NCBI GenBank assembly: GCA_022819945.1
Contig: JAJEGI010000068.1
Location: forward strand, 1-64,000
Reading direction: 5' to 3'
DNA length: 64,000 bases
Source: Candidatus Poribacteria bacterium
GTDB taxonomy: Bacteria > Poribacteria > WGA-4E > WGA-3G
The position numbers and the translations under genes were made by a program. The notes below the pieces were generated by a model, which saw only the letters and a list, made by a program, of their open reading frames with translations, was not told the DNA's origin and made no database searches. Position 1 is the first letter of the stretch. Each line of letters begins with the position of its first letter. Shown piece by piece: positions 27,581 through 36,030 of the stretch.

Positions 27581-29324
27581 AAACTTGAGAGCGTGTTCGC
27601 AATAACTGATTCAGGGCAAGCATAGGAAAAACGGATGCATAAATCGGATCCGCGTATCCGCCGATAATTTCCCAATATATACCGACACACGCCTCTTGCC
27701 ATGAACCGTCTTCTCGTTGATGTTCGAGTAGAAACTTTATACCGTCTTGAGCCGCTCGATTTTCGGGGTTTGCCAGTAGAAGAGCATAAGTACTCCATGC
27801 TGTTTGTTCCACTGTGCTTTCGGTCGGGTTTCCGAACATATCTTCACCCCAACCCCCGTCCGCATTTTGGCTGTGTTCTAACCATTCAACGCCACGATGG
27901 ACTGCTGCTATGTCTGCTAAACCCGCTTTCACTAGCGCGGCAATAGCACAAGCGGTGCCGTACGTATCTTTTGCCAACCAGAGATCTCGCCAATAGCCAT
28001 CACGCTGGATTTGACGGCGAAGCCAATTGAGACCGCTCTGTATTTCAGCCTGGACATTTGGTTTATCAGGGACATCGCTTTTACCAAGCGCAAGTAGTGC
28101 TTCAATTGCATGCGCGGTAATACTGACGCATCCAACATCTCCTTGTCCGGGTTGATATGTACTCCAACTTCCATCGCGTACCTGTTGCGTCTTTAACCAT
28201 GTAATCCCGCGAAGAATCGCTGCATCTAAAGTCGGGGGATTAGCGGAGGTATTGATATGAAATGAACGTATCAGCGCGAGGGTGCCGAGCGCCGTATCGT
28301 CCGCGTCGCTTGGCAGCGTGCTATCGCCTAATCCGGAAAATGCCCAACCCCCATCCGCGTTTTGATGTTCGACGAGCCACTGTGCTGCACGTTTCACCTT
28401 ATCCGTGACTTCATCATTGGGAGGTACGGTTTCCACGTCTGTAGCGTACACTTCTGTCAAGGCAATGATACTCAACGCAGTATCCCAGACATTGAGGTTT
28501 AATGCCTCTCGGCATCCGCCATCAGGGTTGCGGGTCTTATGGAGCCAGGCAATACCGCTTTCAATGAGTCTAACGATCTCGGCATCCGGTTCCCATTTTT
28601 CTTCGAGTTCAATGAGTGCCAGGACCGAAAGCGCAGTGATATAGTTCACCCGAAACCAACTGCCGTCGCTGAGAACATGTGATTTCAACCACGCAAATAG
28701 TGACGCGATGATTTCAGGACGTTTAGCAGTGTTCAATTCAATCATAATGAAAACAGGGACAAGTGTATGTTGTTCAGCAATAAACAGCGCGTCAAACATC
28801 TTTGTATTGAACAGGGCAACAGGGGGTAGGCGATGTCTCGGCGGTTTTAATCGACTGCCCAGTAGTGGAATCTTTGTCAATTGCCGCGCGAGTTTCATAA
28901 GTGGCAAAGCGTTTTCTGGCACAGTCAATTCGTTCCAGTCGAATTGGTTGAAAGCCGCGTAAGCCAATTTGACTAAGGCGAGGTCGGGTGCTGATTTTGG
29001 AATAGATGCCAGCACTTTTTGGAGGGATAGGTGTGGTGTTCGTTGATGGACTTGATCCAAAATTAGGTGGACAAATCGGGTTGCTTCTACGTTTGATATA
29101 TTCGCAGTATCTAATCCCCAGCCACCATCTCTGTTCTGGTTTTCAATAAACCATTCGGTGAGTGTAGATTCCGGGATTTCGCCGCGTGCGAGTTGTATCC
29201 AGGCGTATGCGCAACTCGGAAATGTACTTGAGGAGAGTTGTCCCTCAAAATTCCCGTCTTTGCGTTGTTGAGTAAGCAGAAACGCAGTACTGCGCGTTAA
29301 TGCAGATGAGACTTCTTCTTTCAT
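27561..29324 (-). CDS. Squalene-hopene cyclase family protein
   Basis: The 587-residue protein is built of prenyltransferase/squalene-oxidase repeats with QW-type motifs: QNRDGGWG, QNADGGWAF, QVRDGSW, QNADGGWG and QREDGSW. The class II terpene cyclase acid motif DXDD is present as DADD at residues 340-343. It is shorter than typical hopene cyclases (about 630-720) and its C-terminal region is divergent, so the product may not be hopene. The overlapping glycosyltransferase suggests a modified isoprenoid lipid. No squalene synthase is nearby. Confidence 0.75.
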   Translation of the reverse strand: MKEEVSSALTRSTAFLLTQQRKDGNFEGQLSSSTFPSCAYAWIQLARGEIPESTLTEWFIENQNRDGGWGLDTANISNVEATRFVHLILDQVHQRTPHLSLQKVLASIPKSAPDLALVKLAYAAFNQFDWNELTVPENALPLMKLARQLTKIPLLGSRLKPPRHRLPPVALFNTKMFDALFIAEQHTLVPVFIMIELNTAKRPEIIASLFAWLKSHVLSDGSWFRVNYITALSVLALIELEEKWEPDAEIVRLIESGIAWLHKTRNPDGGCREALNLNVWDTALSIIALTEVYATDVETVPPNDEVTDKVKRAAQWLVEHQNADGGWAFSGLGDSTLPSDADDTALGTLALIRSFHINTSANPPTLDAAILRGITWLKTQQVRDGSWSTYQPGQGDVGCVSITAHAIEALLALGKSDVPDKPNVQAEIQSGLNWLRRQIQRDGYWRDLWLAKDTYGTACAIAALVKAGLADIAAVHRGVEWLEHSQNADGGWGEDMFGNPTESTVEQTAWSTYALLLANPENRAAQDGIKFLLEHQREDGSWQEACVGIYWEIIGGYADPIYASVFPMLALNQLLRTRSQVYDTDAG

Positions 29325-29372
29325 AACAATTTTTGGGAATCCTAAATTCCCGCAGGACTGTCCGATAACTAC

Positions 29373-30161
29373 TTATTGTTGTTTAAGGTGTCCCCATAGA
29401 GTTGGCAACGTGAATTCGGAGTATTCAACTGCTTGTGGCGCGTCCAAATTTGGACTTAGGACCTCAGCCTCTCTGGCAATATCACTGATTCGGACCTCGT
29501 CCATTAATCCTTTCCACTTAAACTGACGCGTGTTCTTGCTGCCGATGATGACATCAAACCCTGCTGCACCTGCAAGTTTACCGCCATGGTTCGTTGAACC
29601 GACCTCTTTTCCGTCAATATAGAGTTTGACCTGTGTGGAATCGTAAGTGCCAGCGACATGCTGCCACTGCTCTAATTCTAACGCGTCCGTCGCACCAGCG
29701 AAAGCAGTTCCCTTATCCGTGTTAATGTGAAATTTGGCGATACCGTTCTGAACGCCTAAATGGTACGCACCGGGGGGGCCATCCCAGTTTGTGAAGATGA
29801 GTCGCCATCCAGTCAAATCTTCAGGATAGACCCAGGCTTCGATTGTAATTTCAGATTTCGGTATAAGAACGTCTGCTTCGCCGAGCGAGATCACCGTATT
29901 TCCATCAAAAACAAACGATTTACCGGGTTTATTCTCTTTGTTCCATGTTTGATTCGCGTCCCACGCCGCTTTTCCTTCCACCTCACCTTTGACTTTGTTA
30001 TCGGAGGTATCTACGATATCATCCCCGTCAAAATGCCACAAGCCAAGGGTTGATTCATCGGGCAGATACTCAAAGCCACCAGCGGCGAAACTGATACTAA
30101 TTGTTGGAAGGATGAGAAACGCGTACAATAAAGACGTATATTGCCATTTTATCAAACTCAT
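29373..30161 (-). CDS. Secreted LamG-domain protein with TTWG-type tail
   Basis: The ATG at 30161 is chosen because GAGGGG lies seven bases upstream and it starts directly at the signal peptide (ending SISFAAG). The 262-residue product contains a full LamG/concanavalin domain: STLGLWHFDGDD, ITIEAWVYPEDLTGW, WQHVAGTYDSTQVKLYIDGK and MDEVRISDIAREA. The tail FTLPTLWGHLKQQ is the most divergent of the four shared tails. It has its own promoter, divergent from the TonB receptor. Confidence 0.8.
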   Translation of the reverse strand: MSLIKWQYTSLLYAFLILPTISISFAAGGFEYLPDESTLGLWHFDGDDIVDTSDNKVKGEVEGKAAWDANQTWNKENKPGKSFVFDGNTVISLGEADVLIPKSEITIEAWVYPEDLTGWRLIFTNWDGPPGAYHLGVQNGIAKFHINTDKGTAFAGATDALELEQWQHVAGTYDSTQVKLYIDGKEVGSTNHGGKLAGAAGFDVIIGSKNTRQFKWKGLMDEVRISDIAREAEVLSPNLDAPQAVEYSEFTLPTLWGHLKQQ

Positions 30162-30196
30162 ATCCTGTCCCCTCTGTATCACGGATTTTGATGAAT

Positions 30197-30226
30197 AGTT
30201 TAGCACACAAGAACTGCCGAAGTCAA
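30197..30226 (-). promoter_or_regulatory. Sigma70 promoter for the LamG protein
   Basis: On the minus strand, TTGACT and TAAACT are separated by 18 bases, about 36 bases before the start codon. Confidence 0.65.
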
Positions 30227-30327
30227 TGTTTTTAATCGAGAATGAATAAAGAATCTTCGTCGCTGTACAGTGGTAAATACGCCTTTTACGAACTAAATGT
30301 GCCTAAAAATTGTCCGATTCTGCATAA

Positions 30328-30356
30328 TTGACTGCAACTCTAAAGTGTGCTATAAT
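30328..30356 (+). promoter_or_regulatory. Near-consensus sigma70 promoter for the TonB receptor
   Basis: TTGACT (30328-30333) and TATAAT (30351-30356) are 17 bases apart, 44 bases before the start codon. No Fur-like palindrome was recognised around it. Confidence 0.8.
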
Positions 30357-30399
30357 AACCATATAGAAGTGGATATATCATACGTTGAGGTGCATCCGG

Positions 30400-32436
30400 A
30401 TGTTTAACGCCAATTCTCGGAAACCAGTATATCTAATTGTTGCCACGCTATTTTTCGGATTGACCGGTCTGGTTGCGATTTTTGCTGAGGAGCCTCCCAC
30501 GCCTGTGGAATTGGAAAAAATTGTTGTGACACCCGGACGCTTTACAATTTATGAGGGGACATCAACAAGAATAGCCATATCTAAACAGGAAATTGAACGG
30601 TTCCCATTGGTTGACAACGATGTGATGCGAGCAGGACATGTTTTTCCGGGCGTAGTTTCGAGCGATTATAGTGCTCGGTTCAGTGTGCGAGGCGGTGAGA
30701 AGGGCGATATATCTGTTAGATTAGACGGGATGGAGCTTTATAATCCGTATCATCTTCAGGACTTCGGCGGCGCGGTCTCACTCGTCGGGCTGGATCTCGT
30801 CCAGGACACGCAGTTATTGATGGGTGGGTTCCCCGCGGAGTATGGGGAGAAGATGTCCGGCGTTTTTGACATCACAACAAGGGAACCGAATACTGAGCAA
30901 TTCTCCGCAAATTTTGGGATAGACCTCGTTAACGCGACAGCAACGCTGGAGGGACCGCTCACGGAAAAAGGCAGCTGGCTCCTATCTGCACGACGCGGGT
31001 ATATCGATCTCATTCTCGCACTCATTGACCTTGATGAAGACTATAATCCGCAGTATGCCGATGTCTATGGGAAGTTCACATACCGACTAACCCCATCAGA
31101 CACACTTACGCTTAATGGATTATACGGTTGGGACAAAAATCATCAACGTTTGGATGATGTAGACAATAACTTGGATTCCCTATACAACAATTCAACAGCT
31201 TGGGCAAAGTGGCGACATACGTTTAATGCTTCATACTGGACAGATGTGTTTGTTTTCGGTGGTATTTCTAATCAGGATAGAATGAGCGGGAAGGCGGACT
31301 CTGACAATCGAAATCTCAGATTTTTCGGCACAAAAACGGAATTTACAGCAAACCTTTTTGATAATCACACCGTTCGTACAGGTGTAACTTGGCGATGGTT
31401 GACAGCGCAATATCAATATAACGTCCAAGAACGGCAAGCAGGTATAGGTATAGATGGATACAAATCGATTCTCGCTGATGTTGACGATAGTGGCGACGAA
31501 TTCAGCGCGTTCCTACAAGATGAGTGGCAGCTTCACTCGAAACTTGCGCTCAATGTCGGCGGGCGTTACGTCTACCAGCAGTATCGAGAAGAAGGTATCC
31601 AGCGTTATGAAATTGGACCGCGAGTTGCACTTGCAGTAAAACCGACGAGCAACTTTATCTTACGCGGTGCTTGGGGCATTTACCATCAGCCCGTTAGCCT
31701 CATGGGAGTCCCCGTGGAGGATGGGATCGAAACCGTGGGACGTGCCGAAAGTGCTGTACATTACGTTATCGGTGCTGAATATACGCCTACTAATAATTTC
31801 TTAATACGTGTAGAAGGTTATTACAACACATTTGATAATCTTGTCGGACGGTTACGCGAGTTCGGACGACAGAACCAAATTTTCGTGCCACCGCAGTCCG
31901 GAGATGCCAGAGGTCTTGATGTGTTCATGACACACGCTGTTTCAAACCGCTTGTCGTGGACACTCGGTTATGCTTACAGTATCGCTGAAGAAGTCGCTGG
32001 TGGTGAGACATTTTTTCGTCAACATGATCGGCGGCACGCTTTTGCTGTCAGCAGCAGTTATCAATTCGCACCGACTTGGCATCTCTATCTGAGTTGGCGT
32101 TTTCATACCGGTGAACCGAGAACGCCTCTTATTTACACGGAAGTTTTGCAATCTGATGGAAGTATCCTTTGTGACCGACAATTTGGTGCTATCCACTCGG
32201 AACGGATGCCTGCTTATCATAGTCTCGATTTTCGTATTACGAAGCGGAGTTCTTATCGGCGGTGGGAGCTGTCTTGGTACTTCCAAATTTTGAACTTATA
32301 TAACCATAGGAATCTGGATCAGTATGCCTTTAGCGAAGTTCGCGATGAAAAGACGAATGCTATTATCGAGTGTACTGTTGAGGAAGAACCCCAGTTACCA
32401 ATCCTTCCGACCTTGGGTGTTACAGTGAGTTTCTAA
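30400..32436 (+). CDS. TonB-dependent outer-membrane receptor
   Basis: The ATG at 30400 follows GAGGTG. The 678-residue product has a signal peptide, a TonB-box-like segment (LEKIVVTPGRF), a plug domain (SARFSVRGG, DISVRLDGMELYNPYH, GGFPAEYGEKMSGVFDI) and a beta-barrel of alternating strands ending in LGVTVSF with a terminal Phe. It imports an unknown ligand across the outer membrane using TonB energy. It lacks the N-terminal carboxypeptidase-like domain seen in SusC-type receptors. TonB and ExbBD genes are not in the window. Confidence 0.88.
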   Translation: MFNANSRKPVYLIVATLFFGLTGLVAIFAEEPPTPVELEKIVVTPGRFTIYEGTSTRIAISKQEIERFPLVDNDVMRAGHVFPGVVSSDYSARFSVRGGEKGDISVRLDGMELYNPYHLQDFGGAVSLVGLDLVQDTQLLMGGFPAEYGEKMSGVFDITTREPNTEQFSANFGIDLVNATATLEGPLTEKGSWLLSARRGYIDLILALIDLDEDYNPQYADVYGKFTYRLTPSDTLTLNGLYGWDKNHQRLDDVDNNLDSLYNNSTAWAKWRHTFNASYWTDVFVFGGISNQDRMSGKADSDNRNLRFFGTKTEFTANLFDNHTVRTGVTWRWLTAQYQYNVQERQAGIGIDGYKSILADVDDSGDEFSAFLQDEWQLHSKLALNVGGRYVYQQYREEGIQRYEIGPRVALAVKPTSNFILRGAWGIYHQPVSLMGVPVEDGIETVGRAESAVHYVIGAEYTPTNNFLIRVEGYYNTFDNLVGRLREFGRQNQIFVPPQSGDARGLDVFMTHAVSNRLSWTLGYAYSIAEEVAGGETFFRQHDRRHAFAVSSSYQFAPTWHLYLSWRFHTGEPRTPLIYTEVLQSDGSILCDRQFGAIHSERMPAYHSLDFRITKRSSYRRWELSWYFQILNLYNHRNLDQYAFSEVRDEKTNAIIECTVEEEPQLPILPTLGVTVSF

Positions 32437-32545
32437 CAACACGCGACACCTTTGCAGTTTCTACGTAAAGATGTGTTGTGTCCGCTATTTCCAACTATTC
32501 TTTCAAATTTCGTAGTCCTCATTGGCTTACAAGAGAAGTAAAAAG

Positions 32546-32989
32546 ATGTTCAGACATATCAAAAAAGTCCTAAAAAAGATACGGCAGCAATATATAAGGA
32601 ATTTACAGGGGCGAAATTTACCCAAGGCTGCCCCCAGCGTATCGGAAGCGATTCTTCCATTGGACGCGGACACCTACACGATTACGCCGGATCAACTCAA
32701 AGAGATGATGGACGCAGGTAAACCGTTGATTTTGCTGGATGTACGAGAGAAATGGGAGTATGAAATGGTTCACCTTGAAGGCGCGATGTTGATTCCTTTG
32801 GGGGAGTTACCGAGACGGTTTAGGGAAGTTACCCCAGCGATTGAGGTTATCGTGTATTGCCACTGGGGGATGCGAAGTCTTGATGCGGCGTTTCTTTTAC
32901 AACAACTCGGTTTTAAATCGGTGAAGAGTTTGGTCGGTGGCATTGATCGGTGGGCGCAGGAAATTGATACGCACATCCTGCGATATTAA
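32546..32989 (+). CDS. Single-domain rhodanese-like sulfurtransferase
   Basis: The 147-residue protein has a basic N-terminal extension of about 45 residues, then a rhodanese domain (LILLDVREKWEYEMVHLEGA). The active-site loop is CHWGMRS with Cys105, as in active sulfurtransferases of the GlpE/PspE type. The ATG at 32546 is preferred to an upstream TTG at 32522, although no strong ribosome binding site is seen. It is convergent with the NtrC-type regulator and follows the TonB receptor by about 110 bases. Confidence 0.8.
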   Translation: MFRHIKKVLKKIRQQYIRNLQGRNLPKAAPSVSEAILPLDADTYTITPDQLKEMMDAGKPLILLDVREKWEYEMVHLEGAMLIPLGELPRRFREVTPAIEVIVYCHWGMRSLDAAFLLQQLGFKSVKSLVGGIDRWAQEIDTHILRY

Positions 32990-33044
32990 TACAGAGTCGG
33001 ATATTGATTTCAAGGGCACGATTTAAGACGGAAAATATTGCCAG

Positions 33045-34436
33045 CTACGGTTCTGTTTTGAAGTCTTGGCTCTGGAGTTCATATTTCTGCATCCGGTGTT
33101 GGAGTTTACGACGCGAAATGCCGAGCAGTTTTGCGGCTTGAATCTGGTTCCCATTGCTTTTCATCAAAGCGCTGCACACATATTCCTTAATAATATCGTC
33201 AAGCGAAATCCCTTCCTCTGGAATATCGAATTCAACGTCCGTCGTTGGCAGCGATGTATCTAAAATCTCCGGCGGCAATTCGTCTTTATCTATCACCTCG
33301 TTTTCTGAGAGTACAAAGATCCTGCGTAAATAATTTTCTAATTGCCGAATGTTACCGGGCCACTCGTAACGTCGGAGTGCTGACATGGCTTGCGGTGTAA
33401 CCTGCTTTGGTAACGCTTCCGCATACTCGTCACTGAATTTCTGGATGAGGAAATTCACGAGCATTGGAATATCCTCAGGGTGTTCTCGAAGCGGTGGGAC
33501 GTGAAGTGGAATCACATTCAGACGAAAATACAGATCATCTCGGAACGTTCCGTCTCGGACTGCCTGAATGAGATCCTTGTTCGTGGCGGCAATTACACAA
33601 ACATCAATTTTAATATTCTGAGTGCCGCCGACTCGGCGTATCTCCCGTTCTTCAAGGACCTGTAAGAGTTTGCTCTGTGTCTGCGTCGGAAGGTCGCCGA
33701 TCTCATCAAGGAAGAGGATTCCTTCATTTGCGACTTCAAACAGCCCTTTTTTCTGCTGTGCAGCGTCTGTAAATGCCCCTTTTTCGTGTCCAAAGAGTTC
33801 ACTTTCAATCAGCGTATCTGGAATCGCTCCACAGTTAACAGCGATGAAAGGTTTATCTTTTTTCAGACCGTGTTTATGGAGTGCTCGTGCAACTAAACTT
33901 TTCCCGGAGCCTGTTTCGCCAGTGATGAGCACTTGCGTGACACCACGGTGCAAGATCCGAGCCATCTTTTTGAAAAGCTCCTGCATCTGCTCACTTTCAC
34001 CTACAATTTCATCAATCTGAATTTCAGGCGTTGGATCATCAGTCTCAGTTTCAGGTTCTCCGAGCGCGCCGCGAGTCTGCAGGGCGTGCTTTACTTCTCG
34101 TTTCAGTACATCAATTTGAATTGGTTTTTCGAGGTAATAGAACGCGCCTTCATGTGCCACAAGATTAACAGCATCGTTCAATTCGGCGTACGCTGTCATG
34201 ATAAGGACCGGCAGGTCTGGATCGGTACGCTTTATTTCGCGAAGCAGATCTCGACCTTCAAACCGTGAAGACATCCACATGTCGCTGATAACGAGGTCAA
34301 ACATTTGCTGCTCTAAGCTTTCAAGCGCGGCTTTGCTGTCTTCAACGATTTCAACCGTATACCCTTCACGTTTTAAAATACGCTGTAAAATTGTCAATTG
34401 TGCTTGGTCGTCGTCTACGATTAGTATTGATGCCAT
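33045..34436 (-). CDS. NtrC-family sigma54-dependent response regulator
   Basis: The 463-residue protein has a receiver domain with Asp8, Asp9, the phosphoacceptor Asp52 and Lys104. An AAA+ domain follows with Walker A at 173-180 (GETGSGKS) and the sigma54-contact loop as GAFTDA at 220-225. The C-terminal Fis-type helix-turn-helix reads NQIQAAKLLGISRRKLQHRM. It would activate sigma54 promoters when phosphorylated by the kinase encoded just upstream. Gene spacing to the kinase is 36 bases. No clear sigma54 site was seen near it. Confidence 0.92.
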   Translation of the reverse strand: MASILIVDDDQAQLTILQRILKREGYTVEIVEDSKAALESLEQQMFDLVISDMWMSSRFEGRDLLREIKRTDPDLPVLIMTAYAELNDAVNLVAHEGAFYYLEKPIQIDVLKREVKHALQTRGALGEPETETDDPTPEIQIDEIVGESEQMQELFKKMARILHRGVTQVLITGETGSGKSLVARALHKHGLKKDKPFIAVNCGAIPDTLIESELFGHEKGAFTDAAQQKKGLFEVANEGILFLDEIGDLPTQTQSKLLQVLEEREIRRVGGTQNIKIDVCVIAATNKDLIQAVRDGTFRDDLYFRLNVIPLHVPPLREHPEDIPMLVNFLIQKFSDEYAEALPKQVTPQAMSALRRYEWPGNIRQLENYLRRIFVLSENEVIDKDELPPEILDTSLPTTDVEFDIPEEGISLDDIIKEYVCSALMKSNGNQIQAAKLLGISRRKLQHRMQKYELQSQDFKTEP

Positions 34437-34472
34437 GTTTTTTCTCCTTGTTGACCCATTGACTTGGTAAAT

Positions 34473-36029
34473 TTATACGAGTTTATTCACATTGAGTGGA
34501 AGACTGATTTTAAAAGCGGTTCCCATTCCAATTTTGCTCTTTACTTCAATCTTACCCTTATGTGCAGTGATAATCTGGTGCGAAATTGCGAGTCCAAGTC
34601 CTATGCCGCCGGTCGCGTCTTTTGTTGTAAAATAAGCGTCGTAAATCTGCTCCTGAATTTCTTCGGGGATGCCGATGCCGGTGTCTCGAATTTCGATCAC
34701 TGCATGATCCATCTCATCCTCTATCTCCTCAAGTAAGGTCGTGATGTAGATGCTACCGCCCTTCGGCATTGCTTGAATGCTATTTTGCACAAAGTTGAAA
34801 ATGGTTTGCCGCATTAATGCTGTATCCAAGGGGACATCCGGTAGATTTTCGTCATAGTTTTTAATTACTTGCACCTTGGCTTCTTCGGTGACGAGTGCGA
34901 ATTCCGATAAAACTTGCTCTACAAGCACATTGAGGTTTACCGGTTTTATATTCAATTTTCTCGGTCGATTTAGGGTCAGAAACTGCTGTGAAGTCTGCTT
35001 TAATTCCACTATTTTTTTATCGACAATATCTAAAAGTTCTTTCGCCTCCTCAATATCATCGGAACTCACCTTTCGTTGTGAAAAAACAGATTTCAGGTGC
35101 TGGGCAGTCATCCCAATTGAATTAAGTGGATTCCGAATTTCGTGTGCTACACCAGCGGCAAATTGCCCTAACGCAGTAATCCTTTTTGAGTGAGAATCTC
35201 GCAGTTGCCACAGCATCCGGACGAGGTTATGGGTTGCCCTTCCAATTTCGTCCGAGGAATAAGTCTGATCGAGAGATAAATCGCCACTTTCTGCACTCTG
35301 AATGATACGCGTCATGCGTTCTAACGGCTTCATAATTAAATGATTTGTCGTTAAGTCGATCAGAATTACGAGGAGCGCGCCGACAATCACGATCAGTATC
35401 GCGTGCATCAACAGTGAGTTTCGGATTGATCTGTCAATATAAGGGACATCGAAAAGCACCTGTATGTAGCCGGTGACTTCCCATCGGACATCAGGCAGTA
35501 GCAATCCTTCATCAAGGGTTGGTTCGTGTGCAAGATCACTGGTTTCTAATTCACTCGGCTTTGGCTCACTCAATGGGACAGCGTATTTAATAACAATAGC
35601 CGTTGCGTTCTGACCCTCAACTGCGGCTATCGTTGCCCCTTTTGTTACAATTTGCTCCAAGGCTGCTGCATCAAGGTTTATATTAACAGTATCTTCACCG
35701 GCGAGTAGACTCGAACGGATGCGAGTGTTACTTAAAGAGACATGGACATTTAGCACATCCTGCATATCCGGGTGTTCTCGTTTGAGTTCATTGAGTACCT
35801 GATCCAGCCTATCTGAGTCAAATACCTTGGTAGTTTCGATCTCTTTCACAATGGCATTGAGGATTGTGTTTTCAGTGATTTTCTTGAGTTCCGCACCGCG
35901 TTCTGCTCCCAAGGCGTGAAGCGCATTCATTTCACCTCGGACACGAATACTGTCGAAAAAGTAAAATGCCACTAAGACGGCTATTACGGAGAGATTGATA
36001 ACAAGGGAATACTTCCATTGGAGTCGCAT
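34473..36029 (-). CDS. Membrane sensor histidine kinase
   Basis: The start at 36029 is one base after the glpK stop and opens a membrane segment (SLVINLSVIAVLVAFYFF); upstream in-frame codons lie inside glpK. The 518-residue protein has two transmembrane segments flanking a periplasmic sensor of about 200 residues, a HAMP-like region, the H box GVAHEIRNPLNS with His296, then N, G1 (DTGIGIPEEIQ) and G2 (GGIGLGLAIS) boxes. It most likely phosphorylates the NtrC-type regulator that follows. Coupling to glpK suggests that it may sense a metabolic or envelope signal. Confidence 0.9.
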   Translation of the reverse strand: MRLQWKYSLVINLSVIAVLVAFYFFDSIRVRGEMNALHALGAERGAELKKITENTILNAIVKEIETTKVFDSDRLDQVLNELKREHPDMQDVLNVHVSLSNTRIRSSLLAGEDTVNINLDAAALEQIVTKGATIAAVEGQNATAIVIKYAVPLSEPKPSELETSDLAHEPTLDEGLLLPDVRWEVTGYIQVLFDVPYIDRSIRNSLLMHAILIVIVGALLVILIDLTTNHLIMKPLERMTRIIQSAESGDLSLDQTYSSDEIGRATHNLVRMLWQLRDSHSKRITALGQFAAGVAHEIRNPLNSIGMTAQHLKSVFSQRKVSSDDIEEAKELLDIVDKKIVELKQTSQQFLTLNRPRKLNIKPVNLNVLVEQVLSEFALVTEEAKVQVIKNYDENLPDVPLDTALMRQTIFNFVQNSIQAMPKGGSIYITTLLEEIEDEMDHAVIEIRDTGIGIPEEIQEQIYDAYFTTKDATGGIGLGLAISHQIITAHKGKIEVKSKIGMGTAFKISLPLNVNKLV

Positions 36030-36030
36030 T

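Noticed and set aside
33774..33779. GAFTDA instead of GAFTGA in the NtrC-type regulator as a loss of sigma54 contact
   Set aside because: The Asp variant is found in other regulators of this family, so it is not good evidence for loss of function.
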